Assembly: GCA_015062045.1 (NCBI GenBank) | Contig: SUVJ01000019.1 | Location: 1-33,344 of the forward strand | DNA: 33,344 nucleotides | Origin: Akkermansiaceae bacterium | GTDB taxonomy: Bacteria; Verrucomicrobiota; Verrucomicrobiia; Verrucomicrobiales; Akkermansiaceae | Reading direction: 5' to 3' | Shown here: piece after piece, positions 16,506 to 24,444 of the stretch | How the letters are laid out: every line of letters begins with the position of its first letter | How positions within the stretch are numbered: position 1 is the stretch's first letter | Made by a program: the position numbers and the translations under genes | The notes under the pieces: model-generated | Database searches by the model: none | What the model was told of the DNA's origin: nothing | What the model saw: only the letters and a program-made list of their open reading frames with translations

Positions 16506-18215
16506 ATGACATTTCTCGAATTCATCCGCAAAAATCTGATTATAGCCGTCATCGTCATTGTCGGTATTCTCGTGGGTCTCATCATGATGGACTACGGGGA
16601 CCAAGGCAGCGCATTCTCCCGCGATTACCGAGTGGAGGTAAACGGCAACCGCTACAAAGCTCAGGACATCATGGAAATGGGCTACAAAACAGAGCGATAC
16701 CTGAGCCAAATCAACCAACTGTCTGCCCCGGTTTTCGACAATTTCCTGATGCAGATGTGTGACCAAAATGCAGATGGTCAGTTGGATGAGAGAGAAAGCG
16801 TCATCTACAGATTACAGCGCATAGCCTCCATGCCTTTTAACCCCAACCTGAAGGGGGCACACTTGCTGAACAGCTGGGGCAACTTCGGTGTGTTCCGAGA
16901 TGAAGAGAACTTGGCCGTCAACCGTATCATCTTACAAGAGGCCGCCAAGGAGCTGGGGATTGTTCCTTCCTCCGAGCAGATTGACGCCTACATTAAGGCA
17001 ATGCCCGCTTTCAACAATAACGGGCAATTTAACTCTGAGGCATACAAAAACATTGTAGGCTACCGCAATGGGCAAACGGATAACGCCGGGGAGCGCGATT
17101 TCCGTGAGCTGGTAGCAGACATCATCATTTGGGATACCCTCTACTCCATCATCACCGCAGATATGGAGGGCAACACCACGGCAGAGAAAAAGATTGACCA
17201 AGCTATCAACCAGAACATCAGCGGCTATTGCGCCACGTTCCCGATGTCTGCCGCCCCCACCCCCGAATCCCCCACGGCCGATGCCGTAAAAGCATACTGG
17301 GAGCAAACCAAAGAGAACTATAAGTCTGAAGAGAAGCGCGCCTTTACCGTTGTGCAAATTATTGCCGGCGAAGGCATGAACGGCAACGACCTGAACAATC
17401 GCGCCGCAGAGATTCAGGAGGCTCTCTCCACTGCCACCAATGCAGATGTTGAGGGTGTAATCACCGGCAACATTGCCAATGCAGATTCTTCCGCCGGCAC
17501 CATTGACTACAAGCTTATCGCCTGCGAGGAATGCACGGCAGACACCTGCCCCGAGATTCTTAACACGCTGATTAAAGCCGGCAGCATGGAAGCCCCGCTG
17601 AGCAAGCTTGCTTTCAGCAAAGACCTCACCGCAACGGGAGTAGGCCGCATCAGCCAACATTATTTGGATGCAGAGGGGCACAATGCCTACATCATTCGCG
17701 CCGAGAGCATTACCCCCGCCACGCCCCTGCCCTATGAGCAAGCAGAGACAGCAGCCCGCGCCGCTCTTGAAGAAGGGCTTAAAGTTGACCTGTTCTATAA
17801 AACGGCAGATGAGCTACACAAGAGCATCAGCGAGGCTCTCATTGCCGGTAAAGACATGAAAACCGCCTTTGAAGCAGCCACAACCGCCGGTGCAGAGGTG
17901 ACGGAATTTACCGATAGTCCTATCGCAGAAATTGCAGGCAAGCAAGAGCCGGGCATGGAGCTGAGCGAGGCCGGGGCTAACCAACAGCGTCTGCATGAGT
18001 CCTCCCTGCGTCGCACGGCTATCAACACGCTGGCACCGTTGGTTAAATCCGGGCAGCAGGCCGTCATTACCGGTATCACCAAACGCACCACCACAGAGGC
18101 CAACGATGCCACCAACCACAACCTGCGCGTCATGCAGTTGCGAGATGAGTTGATGAAGGAGTGGTTGCGCACGGCTTACGGTCGTTATAAGGTTTTTGCC
18201 CCCAAAGCTGAGTAA
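16506..18215 (+). CDS. SurA/PpiD-like membrane-anchored periplasmic chaperone with an EF-hand loop
   Basis: The 569-residue product starts like PpiD: a short cytoplasmic N-terminus and a single membrane helix (about 10-28, IIAVIVIVGILVGLIMM), then a large export-side region. A SurA_N-like helical domain follows, and a region around 265-430 sits where a parvulin domain would be but lacks clear parvulin active-site motifs, so prolyl isomerase activity is doubtful. Residues 86-97 read DQNADGQLDERE, which satisfies the canonical calcium EF-hand loop (D-x-N-x-D-G-x-x-D-x-x-E). Such a loop is not typical of PpiD proteins. The gene is a single transcript between the promoter at 16430 and a strong terminator at 18250. 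Confidence 0.65.
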   Translation: MTFLEFIRKNLIIAVIVIVGILVGLIMMDYGDQGSAFSRDYRVEVNGNRYKAQDIMEMGYKTERYLSQINQLSAPVFDNFLMQMCDQNADGQLDERESVIYRLQRIASMPFNPNLKGAHLLNSWGNFGVFRDEENLAVNRIILQEAAKELGIVPSSEQIDAYIKAMPAFNNNGQFNSEAYKNIVGYRNGQTDNAGERDFRELVADIIIWDTLYSIITADMEGNTTAEKKIDQAINQNISGYCATFPMSAAPTPESPTADAVKAYWEQTKENYKSEEKRAFTVVQIIAGEGMNGNDLNNRAAEIQEALSTATNADVEGVITGNIANADSSAGTIDYKLIACEECTADTCPEILNTLIKAGSMEAPLSKLAFSKDLTATGVGRISQHYLDAEGHNAYIIRAESITPATPLPYEQAETAARAALEEGLKVDLFYKTADELHKSISEALIAGKDMKTAFEAATTAGAEVTEFTDSPIAEIAGKQEPGMELSEAGANQQRLHESSLRRTAINTLAPLVKSGQQAVITGITKRTTTEANDATNHNLRVMQLRDELMKEWLRTAYGRYKVFAPKAE

Positions 18216-18249
18216 GCCCCCGTACAAGCAACAATTATTCACCTCATAG

Positions 18250-18290
18250 AGCATGAGGCTCGGAAACAAGGCGGGCCTCATGCTTTTTTT
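18250..18290 (+). terminator. Intrinsic terminator after the SurA/PpiD-like gene
   Basis: AGCATGAGGC (18250-18259) pairs with GCCTCATGCT (18275-18284) and is followed by a seven-T run (18284-18290). Confidence 0.85.
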
Positions 18291-18306
18291 AATAGAAAAA
18301 CACACC

Positions 18307-19935
18307 ATGGCAACATTACCCCCACAAACAAAATATATTATCGGCAATGAGGCGTGCGAGCGTTTCTGCTTTTACGGCATGAAAGCCATCCTTATCGTCT
18401 ACATGACGGATGTACTGCTCATGTCTAAGGATTCCGCACAGGAAATTGTCCATTTATTTAACGCCACCATCTATATTTTACCACTGCTGGGCGCGTGGTT
18501 GGCAGACCGCTTTTTAGGGCGATACAAAACAATTCTGTTCATCTCTCTCTTTTACTGCTTGGGCAATGCCGTGCTGGCTACATCCGACCTGGCAACAAGT
18601 GTGGAAAGCAAGCAAATTATCCTCTTCACCGGGTTATTTATCATAGCTATAGGCACGGGCGGCATTAAACCCTGTGTATCTGCCTTCGTGGGTGACCAGG
18701 CCGGCGGATTTGACTCGCAGACCATGACGCGTATTTACTCCGCTTTCTATTGGTCCATCAACTTCGGCTCTTTCTTTGCCATGTTGGTTATCCCCTTTGT
18801 GCGAGACAACTGGGGCTATGGCATAGCCTTTGCCATACCCGGCGTATTCATGGCTTTGGCCACATTAGTGTTCTGGTTGGGTAACAATACATACAAACAC
18901 AAAGCCCCTGCCCAGCCGGAGTTTTTAAGTGTGCTGAGTTGCCGTATTTTCGGCGGTGCCCGCAAGGCTTGCGATAAGTTTGGCGGTGAAAAAGTAGCGC
19001 AAACCACAGCCACAGCCCTGCGCATTGCCTCTTTCATTGTTATAGCCCCCATTATTGTTACCTTAGCAGTAATGGCATACAACGGGGCTACGGATATAGC
19101 CGTGTTGAGCGGGCTTAATGAAACACAGGTTAAGCTCTGCGCCCTTGCAGCGGTGTTCCTGTACACGGTAGCCATTGCAATAGCCGGGCTCAAGCTGGCA
19201 GCCACCATGCGTGTGCGCAATTTCTTCGGTACGGTCGGCAGCATGCTATTCTGCAAAAAAGAGGTAACAGAAGAGCTCTACAATGCAGAGGAGCGCAAGA
19301 GTGCCCGCAACATGGTGCGTATTTTGGTCACCTTTATGCTGGTCATCCCCTTCTGGAGCTTGTTTGATCAAACGGCATCCAGCTGGCTTTTACAGGGCAA
19401 GAGCATGCAACCGCTTAATTTCACCCTATTCGGCCTGCAAATCAACTTTGGCGCAGAGCAAATGCAAAGCCTCAACCCGCTGTTGGTAATGGTACTAATC
19501 CCCATGCTCACCCTGTTGGTATACCCCAAGGTCAAGCAACTGGCAAGCCCGCTGGTGCGCATGGGTATAGGCATTGTGCTGGCCGGTATCTCCTTTGGCA
19601 TAGTCGCCGTTTTGCAGAGCATACTTGACAGCGGGGTGGAGCTCTCTATCCTGTGGCAGGCCATACCCTACCTTGTGCTGACCGTTGCTGAGATTCTGGT
19701 AAGCACCACGGGCTTAGAGTATGCCTACACGGCAGCAGGTGAAAAGCTCAAGAGCACGGTTTCCAGCTTCTGGAACCTGACGATTGCCTTGGGTAACGTG
19801 CTGGTTGTATGCATTACCTCCATTATCTCCGGCGCCACCACCCAAGCCTTCACCCTTTACGGCATCATGAGCGTTGCGGTGGGCTTGGTGTTCATGTTTG
19901 TGACAAGCCGCCGCTGCATGAAACCCGAGGTTTAA
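18307..19935 (+). CDS. POT/PTR family proton-dependent oligopeptide transporter
   Basis: This 542-residue major-facilitator protein imports di- and tripeptides with protons. It has the POT signature ExxERFxxYG at residues 15-24 (NEACERFCFYG), the second signature FYWSINFGSF at about 146-155, and a dozen or more hydrophobic segments throughout. The ATG at 18307 is chosen since the motif normally begins 10-20 residues in; an upstream start at 18253 would run through the terminator hairpin. The NUDIX gene begins one base after its stop, so the two are probably cotranscribed. Confidence 0.92.
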   Translation: MATLPPQTKYIIGNEACERFCFYGMKAILIVYMTDVLLMSKDSAQEIVHLFNATIYILPLLGAWLADRFLGRYKTILFISLFYCLGNAVLATSDLATSVESKQIILFTGLFIIAIGTGGIKPCVSAFVGDQAGGFDSQTMTRIYSAFYWSINFGSFFAMLVIPFVRDNWGYGIAFAIPGVFMALATLVFWLGNNTYKHKAPAQPEFLSVLSCRIFGGARKACDKFGGEKVAQTTATALRIASFIVIAPIIVTLAVMAYNGATDIAVLSGLNETQVKLCALAAVFLYTVAIAIAGLKLAATMRVRNFFGTVGSMLFCKKEVTEELYNAEERKSARNMVRILVTFMLVIPFWSLFDQTASSWLLQGKSMQPLNFTLFGLQINFGAEQMQSLNPLLVMVLIPMLTLLVYPKVKQLASPLVRMGIGIVLAGISFGIVAVLQSILDSGVELSILWQAIPYLVLTVAEILVSTTGLEYAYTAAGEKLKSTVSSFWNLTIALGNVLVVCITSIISGATTQAFTLYGIMSVAVGLVFMFVTSRRCMKPEV

Positions 19936-19936
19936 T

Positions 19937-20539
19937 ATGATGCCGCTACCTCAGGATGAGCGCAAGGTGCTCTGTGAGCAATTATTGCGTTATCTGGAGT
20001 CTCACCCCGATAACCGCGAGAATGCCGAGCGTTTGCTGCAATTCGTGCTGAATACCCCGGACTGCTTTTGCCGGGAGCACCGGGCAGGCCACATCACAGG
20101 GTCCGCCTGGTTGCTGAACCCGGCAGGCGATAAAGCCTTGCTCACCCTGCACCATAAATTGCAGATATGGGTGCAACCCGGGGGGCATGCGGATGGGGAT
20201 TCGGATGTACTGCGCGTAGCCTGCCGAGAGGCGGCGGAAGAAAGCGGCATTTGCAAACTACGTGTGCTCAATGCAGAAATTTATGATGTGGACATACACA
20301 CCATACCCGCTCGCCCGGCAACAGGCGAGCCACAGCACCTGCATTACGATGTGCGCTACCTGCTGCAGGCTGAGGATGAAAACTACAGCGTATCCGACGA
20401 ATCCGATGCTCTGGGGTGGTTCACCGCAGAAGAAATTAAACACCTTACCCCGCCTGCGGACCGGGCCACGCTGCGCTTAGCTGCCCTTTGGCCCGCAGAT
20501 ATCAACAATTCCACCATTCGTGACGCAAAACATGCTTGA
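19937..20539 (+). CDS. NUDIX hydrolase
   Basis: NUDIX enzymes hydrolyse nucleoside diphosphates linked to another group. The 200-residue product carries the NUDIX box in GGHADGDSDVLRVA followed by CREAAEESGI (residues about 76-99): the REAAEESG catalytic helix is intact, while the first Glu of the GX5E part is Ser, as in a common 'GGHxdgd' subgroup. The flanking strands HHKLQIWVQP and HYDVRYLL fit the fold. Substrate cannot be inferred. One base separates it from the transporter stop; GAGG nine bases before the ATG is one of the few Shine-Dalgarno-like sequences in the window. Confidence 0.88.
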   Translation: MMPLPQDERKVLCEQLLRYLESHPDNRENAERLLQFVLNTPDCFCREHRAGHITGSAWLLNPAGDKALLTLHHKLQIWVQPGGHADGDSDVLRVACREAAEESGICKLRVLNAEIYDVDIHTIPARPATGEPQHLHYDVRYLLQAEDENYSVSDESDALGWFTAEEIKHLTPPADRATLRLAALWPADINNSTIRDAKHA

Positions 20540-20559
20540 CGAATGATACAATATAACGC

Positions 20560-20994
20560 ATGATAAAAGTTGTGAATACACTTTCTATAACCGGAGCCTG
20601 CCTGCTGACGGCACTGTGCATGATGACCACTGCCTGCAACAATGCAGAAATGGAGCAAATGTACACAGAAAAAACACAGCAGGCCAATGATAAATTGAAG
20701 CAGGAAATCAACCGCCTTAAGCAAGATATGCGTGCGGCGGATGATACTCGCCCCGATACCCTCTCTCAAATTGTTGACCGCTATGAGGCAGACCTCAAAG
20801 CCGTGCATGATGAAGAAACAGCCGTTCTGAAAGAACATGTCACCCTTTGCGAAGAGTGGGATCAATGCAAATTCCGCCGTGCAGAGCTGACCGCCGCTAC
20901 CGAGGAGCTCAAAGCTGTATTCGAAAAAGAAATGAACGCCGCCCGCAAGGCTAAATCCAACCTTTCCCGCAACAATGAGTATTTCAACCAATAA
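20560..20994 (+). CDS. Small coiled-coil lipoprotein
   Basis: The 144-residue product has a lipoprotein signal ending in the lipobox TTAC (Cys26) and then almost entirely heptad-like helix rich in Glu, Lys and Gln (EKTQQANDKLKQEINRLKQD). It should be an envelope-anchored coiled coil. Its last 20 bases overlap the start of the next gene, which also encodes a coiled-coil envelope protein, so the two probably work as a pair. Family not recognised. Confidence 0.75.
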   Translation: MIKVVNTLSITGACLLTALCMMTTACNNAEMEQMYTEKTQQANDKLKQEINRLKQDMRAADDTRPDTLSQIVDRYEADLKAVHDEETAVLKEHVTLCEEWDQCKFRRAELTAATEELKAVFEKEMNAARKAKSNLSRNNEYFNQ

Positions 20995-21979
20995 GCCTGA
21001 AACCGAGGACGAAAAGTTTGCCGATATCGTCTTTACACCCGAGGACGAAAGCCCCCGAGCTGCTGAGGAACAGCCGGAAACACCGGCCGAAGAAAAGAAG
21101 GTAGAAGAGCCTAAGGCCGAGGAGAAAAAGAAACCCGGCAAGTCTGACTATTTAATGGACATACTGATGATTACCGTGCTGGTACTCATCATTGGTGTGG
21201 GGGGGTACTTTGTCAAAACACAAATGGACAAGTATGCCGTACCCTCCGCATATGAAGAAGCTTGCGCAGAATATGACCGCTTGAGTGCAGAGTTCAATCA
21301 TCTTGTTTCCAATAAACAAAAGGTGACAGACGTACAAAAGGTTAAAGAGCTGCAAGCCCGCATAGAAGTTCTGGAGACACGTTTGAACGAGGCTCGCTCC
21401 AACCTTGCCAATGCCAAGGCTAAGAGAGATGCCATCCTGTCTGCCATATCACAGGAGAAACAAGCCATAGACAGCGCACGCTACACCCTGCGCGAGGCAG
21501 ACCGCGATTACCGCGCCAAAGCTTTGGCAGAGCTGCCCGGCACCCCCATTGGTGATGTTCTCAACCGCCGCCGTAACCACATTGTAAAAAATGCCATTAT
21601 CACCAACTTGGATATGCGCGCCAAGAAGATTCAACTGCGCTCCGACTCCGACATGGTGAACTGGAATATCAAAGACCTGGCTAAAAAGCAGCTCTCCCCC
21701 TTGGTGCGTTATGCCTTAGGTATGGCAGATTTGGTGGATATGAGCGTGCTGGATGAAGAAGGCAAACCCGCAAGCCCCAAACGCCCTGTAGCCCGCACGG
21801 AAACCCTGCCCGCTGAGCAACCGGCACAGGAAGACGAGAGCTACGACCCTGCCCCCGGTGCCCCCATCATCAGCAGCGGTCAAACGGAGACCATATCCTC
21901 TGACCCCACCGCCACACCGGACTCAGAACCGGCCGACACCCCCATGTGGGATGCCCCCACCGGGGCCTTACCCATCTGA
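20975..21979 (+). CDS. Single-pass membrane protein with coiled coil and Pro-rich tail
   Basis: The 334-residue product has an acidic, Pro/Glu/Lys-rich cytoplasmic N-terminus (1-60), one membrane helix (about 67-85, DILMITVLVLIIGVGGYFV), a long coiled coil (about 95-180, with ELQARIEVLETRLNEARSNL), then a globular stretch containing RRRNHIVKNAIITNLDMR and a Pro/Thr/Glu-rich, probably disordered C-terminus. The ATG at 20975 overlaps the lipoprotein gene by 20 bases, indicating coupling. A terminator follows 21 bases after the stop. A structural or tethering role is plausible; the family is not recognised. Confidence 0.75.
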   Translation: MSISTNKPETEDEKFADIVFTPEDESPRAAEEQPETPAEEKKVEEPKAEEKKKPGKSDYLMDILMITVLVLIIGVGGYFVKTQMDKYAVPSAYEEACAEYDRLSAEFNHLVSNKQKVTDVQKVKELQARIEVLETRLNEARSNLANAKAKRDAILSAISQEKQAIDSARYTLREADRDYRAKALAELPGTPIGDVLNRRRNHIVKNAIITNLDMRAKKIQLRSDSDMVNWNIKDLAKKQLSPLVRYALGMADLVDMSVLDEEGKPASPKRPVARTETLPAEQPAQEDESYDPAPGAPIISSGQTETISSDPTATPDSEPADTPMWDAPTGALPI

Positions 21980-21999
21980 GCGGGTCAACATCTTTCAAC

Positions 22000-22022
22000 A
22001 CGGGGCGAAAGCCCCGTTTTTT
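22000..22022 (+). terminator. Intrinsic terminator after the transporter-to-coiled-coil gene run
   Basis: ACGGGGC (22000-22006), a GAAA tetraloop, and GCCCCGT (22011-22017), followed by six Ts (22017-22022). Confidence 0.9.
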
Positions 22023-22064
22023 ATGGGGAGATTCGTTGGCTCAATGAAAAGATTTTTCGCATTT

Positions 22065-22092
22065 TTTACAAAATTCGCAGTGTACATATATA
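22065..22092 (+). promoter_or_regulatory. Promoter-like element, copy A
   Basis: TTTACA (22065-22070) and TATATA (22087-22092) are 16 bases apart. The surrounding 60 bases resemble those at 24180-24245 (shared TTTTTACA, AAAATT, AGTG, CATATATAG, and ATG-TATG), suggesting a duplicated Rhs promoter region. Confidence 0.4.
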
Positions 22093-22120
22093 GAAACACA
22101 CCATCTTTTTATGGGTATGA

Positions 22121-22294
22121 GACTCCTGCGAGTATGAAATTTTTCAAAGTACCCCGGCGGGCAACTTGTTGCTCACGCGGGTGGAGGGGTTCGGCTCTGA
22201 GTCGGCACGCTCGACAACCTATGAATATGACGGTGCGGGCAATGTGGGGCTCTCTACAGGCCGCATCGTCAAATCCTTTCCTCATTTTACCTAG
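22121..22294 (+). pseudogene. Remnant of an Rhs core
   Basis: Bases 22123-22279 align with 25914-26112 of the full Rhs gene: the reading phase is kept (EIFQSTPAGNLLLTRVEGFG, then ESARSTTYEYDGAGNV) with a net in-frame loss of about 42 bases before GRIVKSF. A TGA (22118-22120) precedes it, there is no start codon, and a TAG (22292-22294) ends it. It is a leftover of an earlier Rhs copy. Confidence 0.85.
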
Positions 22295-22360
22295 TTTGTC
22301 AAAATTTGAATTCCATCGAATGCTTACCTTTGCACCTCGTATTTCACACTTTGTACTTTT

Positions 22361-23119
22361 CTACAGTTTTTTCATCAGCTCGCGAACCTCGGGCGGCAAT
22401 GCATCACCCTGTTTATTAATAGGGTAGCGTGTTACAGTATCCCCGTGATGTACCGCCACGGTAAAGTATTTTTGATTCATCGTGACGCTGACATACCCGG
22501 TATCCGTTTGGTAATACACCCGTATTTGCTCCGAGTAGAGGGGAGTGCCCTCCAGGGCATATATCTGCAGCATTTTCTCGCGAAGGATTTGGTAATCCGG
22601 TACCGCTTGCGACAACTCATACGCCACGGCATCCATGAGAGGATTCACTTTTGTGCTGATATCAGCGTGCTGAGTGTTTGGCTCAATCTTCCCTACAATA
22701 ACCGGATGCGGTCGCTCCGCTACATACACCGGAACATTGCCGGTATCAGCCCCCCTCCAAACCGTGATATGCAAAGGTACACCGGCTTGCGCGCCATTCA
22801 CTGCCAAAAATAAATCAAAAGGAGCATTCAAAGGGGCCCCGTTAACACGCAATAGTATTTCTCCCTCTTGTATACCGACTTTTTCGGCAGGACTCCCCGG
22901 GGAGACTCGTTTCACCTTTACCCCGTACGGTCTCCTTATCGACTCATTTTGCAGAGTTTGTTTCTCTTCCGGCGTTAGCAGTGCCACCTCCAAACCTATA
23001 TAGAGGTTCGATTCTAATAGGCATTCTTGTGCAACAGGGCAAAATCCGCCATCGGTATTACTACCGTTTAAAGCGCTCCCCACAAAAAGCATCAACAATA
23101 TTCTTAATAGATGTTTCAT
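22361..23119 (-). CDS. Secreted PDZ-domain protein
   Basis: The 252-residue product has a signal peptide (residues 1 to about 18) and a PDZ domain (about 66-125: YGVKVKRVSPGSPAEKVGI, then EGEILLRVNG), the type found in HtrA/DegS proteases, but no protease domain. The C-terminal half is strand-rich with no family recognised. Its ATG overlaps the anti-sigma-like stop by 4 bases (ATGA), so it is the third gene of a minus-strand operon with a sigma factor. A periplasmic PDZ protein in that position could sense misfolded C-termini and pass the signal to the anti-sigma factor, by analogy with the DegS/RseB logic; this is inference. Confidence 0.8.
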   Translation of the reverse strand: MKHLLRILLMLFVGSALNGSNTDGGFCPVAQECLLESNLYIGLEVALLTPEEKQTLQNESIRRPYGVKVKRVSPGSPAEKVGIQEGEILLRVNGAPLNAPFDLFLAVNGAQAGVPLHITVWRGADTGNVPVYVAERPHPVIVGKIEPNTQHADISTKVNPLMDAVAYELSQAVPDYQILREKMLQIYALEGTPLYSEQIRVYYQTDTGYVSVTMNQKYFTVAVHHGDTVTRYPINKQGDALPPEVRELMKKL

Positions 23120-23559
23120 AAGTCAACGGAATAAATTTCCACATTTAAGCCACCGGGGCACATCACGCTGCGTCTTTTCCCTCTGTTACTCACAAAATAG
23201 TGCTGTGGCAAGGGATAATAATAGCCTTCGCCCCCGGGCATGCTTTGCAAATCGGACCATACAGAGGAGCCTCGTATGGTTACAGCCACAACCGGTTTTA
23301 CCGTGTTATTCTGCATTTGATTCATAGGAGCCGGCTTACTCGGCAGCTGCCACCACAATATCCCCAGCACAAACACCAACACTGCTGCCACCTTACTCAT
23401 ACGTCTTACATACCGGAGACGCGCAATTCTGCGTTCTTCTGCAGACAACGCCACAGCCAAGCGTGCCTGCATAGTTTTGCTCATTTCTCTGCGTTCGGCG
23501 TGCGCTGCCTTGTATAGTAGGCTTTCCACTTCTGCGAAACTGAATGTCTCTTTTTTCAT
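23116..23559 (-). CDS. Single-pass membrane protein, candidate anti-sigma factor
   Basis: The 147-residue product has an acidic/basic helical N-terminus (1-55, cytoplasmic), one membrane helix (about 56-73, VAAVLVFVLGILWWQLP) and a 70-residue outer domain ending in GGLNVEIYSVDL. This topology, and ATGA overlaps with the sigma gene upstream and the PDZ gene downstream, are those of membrane anti-sigma factors. I see no ZAS zinc motif (HxxxCxxC), so it belongs to a non-zinc class if the guess is right. Confidence 0.6.
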   Translation of the reverse strand: MKKETFSFAEVESLLYKAAHAERREMSKTMQARLAVALSAEERRIARLRYVRRMSKVAAVLVFVLGILWWQLPSKPAPMNQMQNNTVKPVVAVTIRGSSVWSDLQSMPGGEGYYYPLPQHYFVSNRGKRRSVMCPGGLNVEIYSVDL

Positions 23560-24080
23560 ATCTGTTTCATCATTTGTAATCTTATTTGCTCTATACCTTT
23601 ATGATAACGAAAGCGAACCGCAGCTTCTGTAATATCTAATTGTTCTGCTATTTGGGCGTATGTCAGTTCTCCCCATATTTTCAGTCGCACAACTTCGGCC
23701 AGATTATTCGGCAAATGTTGCATTAACATTGTTGCTTGCACGTGAGCGTCTTCCGGTTCAAAATTAAGAGGCTCATCGCATCGACTTTCTTCATATTGTT
23801 TCTCTGCCTTGGTGCGTTTAGATATTTTCATTTTTTCATCTATGGCAGTATTACGCAAAGATATCAACGTGTACGGTAATAAGCCTTCTTTACTTACGTG
23901 TCCGGCACTATAAGCACGCATTACTTTTCTTGATACATCCGTCAACAGCATCTCAGCATCACCTTTATTATCCATTTGCAATCGGACATAGGACAACAGC
24001 TGAGCTGCATGCGTAAGTATCCACTCACGGCATTCTTGCTCAAGTTTTATTTCGCTGTTTCCTATCAATCTTTTTAACAT
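23556..24080 (-). CDS. ECF-like RNA polymerase sigma factor
   Basis: The 174-residue product has the size of extracytoplasmic-function sigma factors. Region 2 is around residues 25-95 (MLLTDVSRKVMRAY, LPYTLISLRNTAIDEKMK) and region 4 around 120-170 with a clear helix-turn-helix: LPNNLAEVVRLKIWGELTYA is followed by QIAEQLDITEAAVRFRYHKG. It is the first gene of a three-gene overlapping operon with a membrane anti-sigma candidate and a secreted PDZ protein. Region 2 is divergent, so promoter recognition cannot be predicted. Confidence 0.85.
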   Translation of the reverse strand: MLKRLIGNSEIKLEQECREWILTHAAQLLSYVRLQMDNKGDAEMLLTDVSRKVMRAYSAGHVSKEGLLPYTLISLRNTAIDEKMKISKRTKAEKQYEESRCDEPLNFEPEDAHVQATMLMQHLPNNLAEVVRLKIWGELTYAQIAEQLDITEAAVRFRYHKGIEQIRLQMMKQI

Positions 24081-24444
24081 ACACCTATCATTTGTATTAA
24101 CTCCCGTTTAGCGGTGCTTCTGCTGTAGATTCCAAAAAAAATTACATTTTTGCGCGTAAAAAGCAACCTTTTTTTGCTTTTTTTCGTTTTTTTACACAAA
24201 ATTGGAGTGAGCATATATAGATGCTCCCATTTTATGTATGCACCAACACTTAAAATATCATTCCGACCTCCCTTTCCTTTCCTCGGCCGCTTTCCCTCTG
24301 CGGAGCAAAAAAATGCCCTTTTTTTTAGCATTTTTTTAAAATTTTGATTTTTTTACAGCAGTTCCTCCCCTGAGTAGAGTTAATAATGTAGAAAGATACA
24401 TTTTTTCAATCAAAAGCAACCATCAAACATAACTCTGTCATATC
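24081..24444. other. AT-rich region between the divergent sigma and Rhs genes
   Basis: This 364-base stretch separates the minus-strand sigma gene from the plus-strand Rhs gene. It contains long A and T runs, a promoter-like element facing Rhs (24191-24219) with a GAGCAT/ATGCTC inverted repeat, and no convincing gene. A further T-rich segment lies at 24310-24355. The 5' leader of the Rhs transcript would be about 220 bases if the predicted promoter is used. Confidence 0.5.
24191..24219 (+). promoter_or_regulatory. Promoter-like element facing Rhs, copy B
   Basis: TTTACA (24191-24196) and TATATA (24214-24219) are 17 bases apart. GAGCAT (24209-24214) and ATGCTC (24221-24226) form an inverted repeat across the -10, which could be an operator. 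A similar element lies at 22065-22092 next to the Rhs remnant. Confidence 0.4.

Larger units (their letters stand above)
21980..22360. other. Intergenic region with terminator, promoter-like site and Rhs remnant
   Basis: This 380-base stretch has no intact gene. It holds the terminator at 22000, a promoter-like element at 22065 that resembles the one upstream of the full Rhs gene, and a 58-codon Rhs core remnant (22121-22294). The last 65 bases are AT-rich with nothing recognised. Confidence 0.6.
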
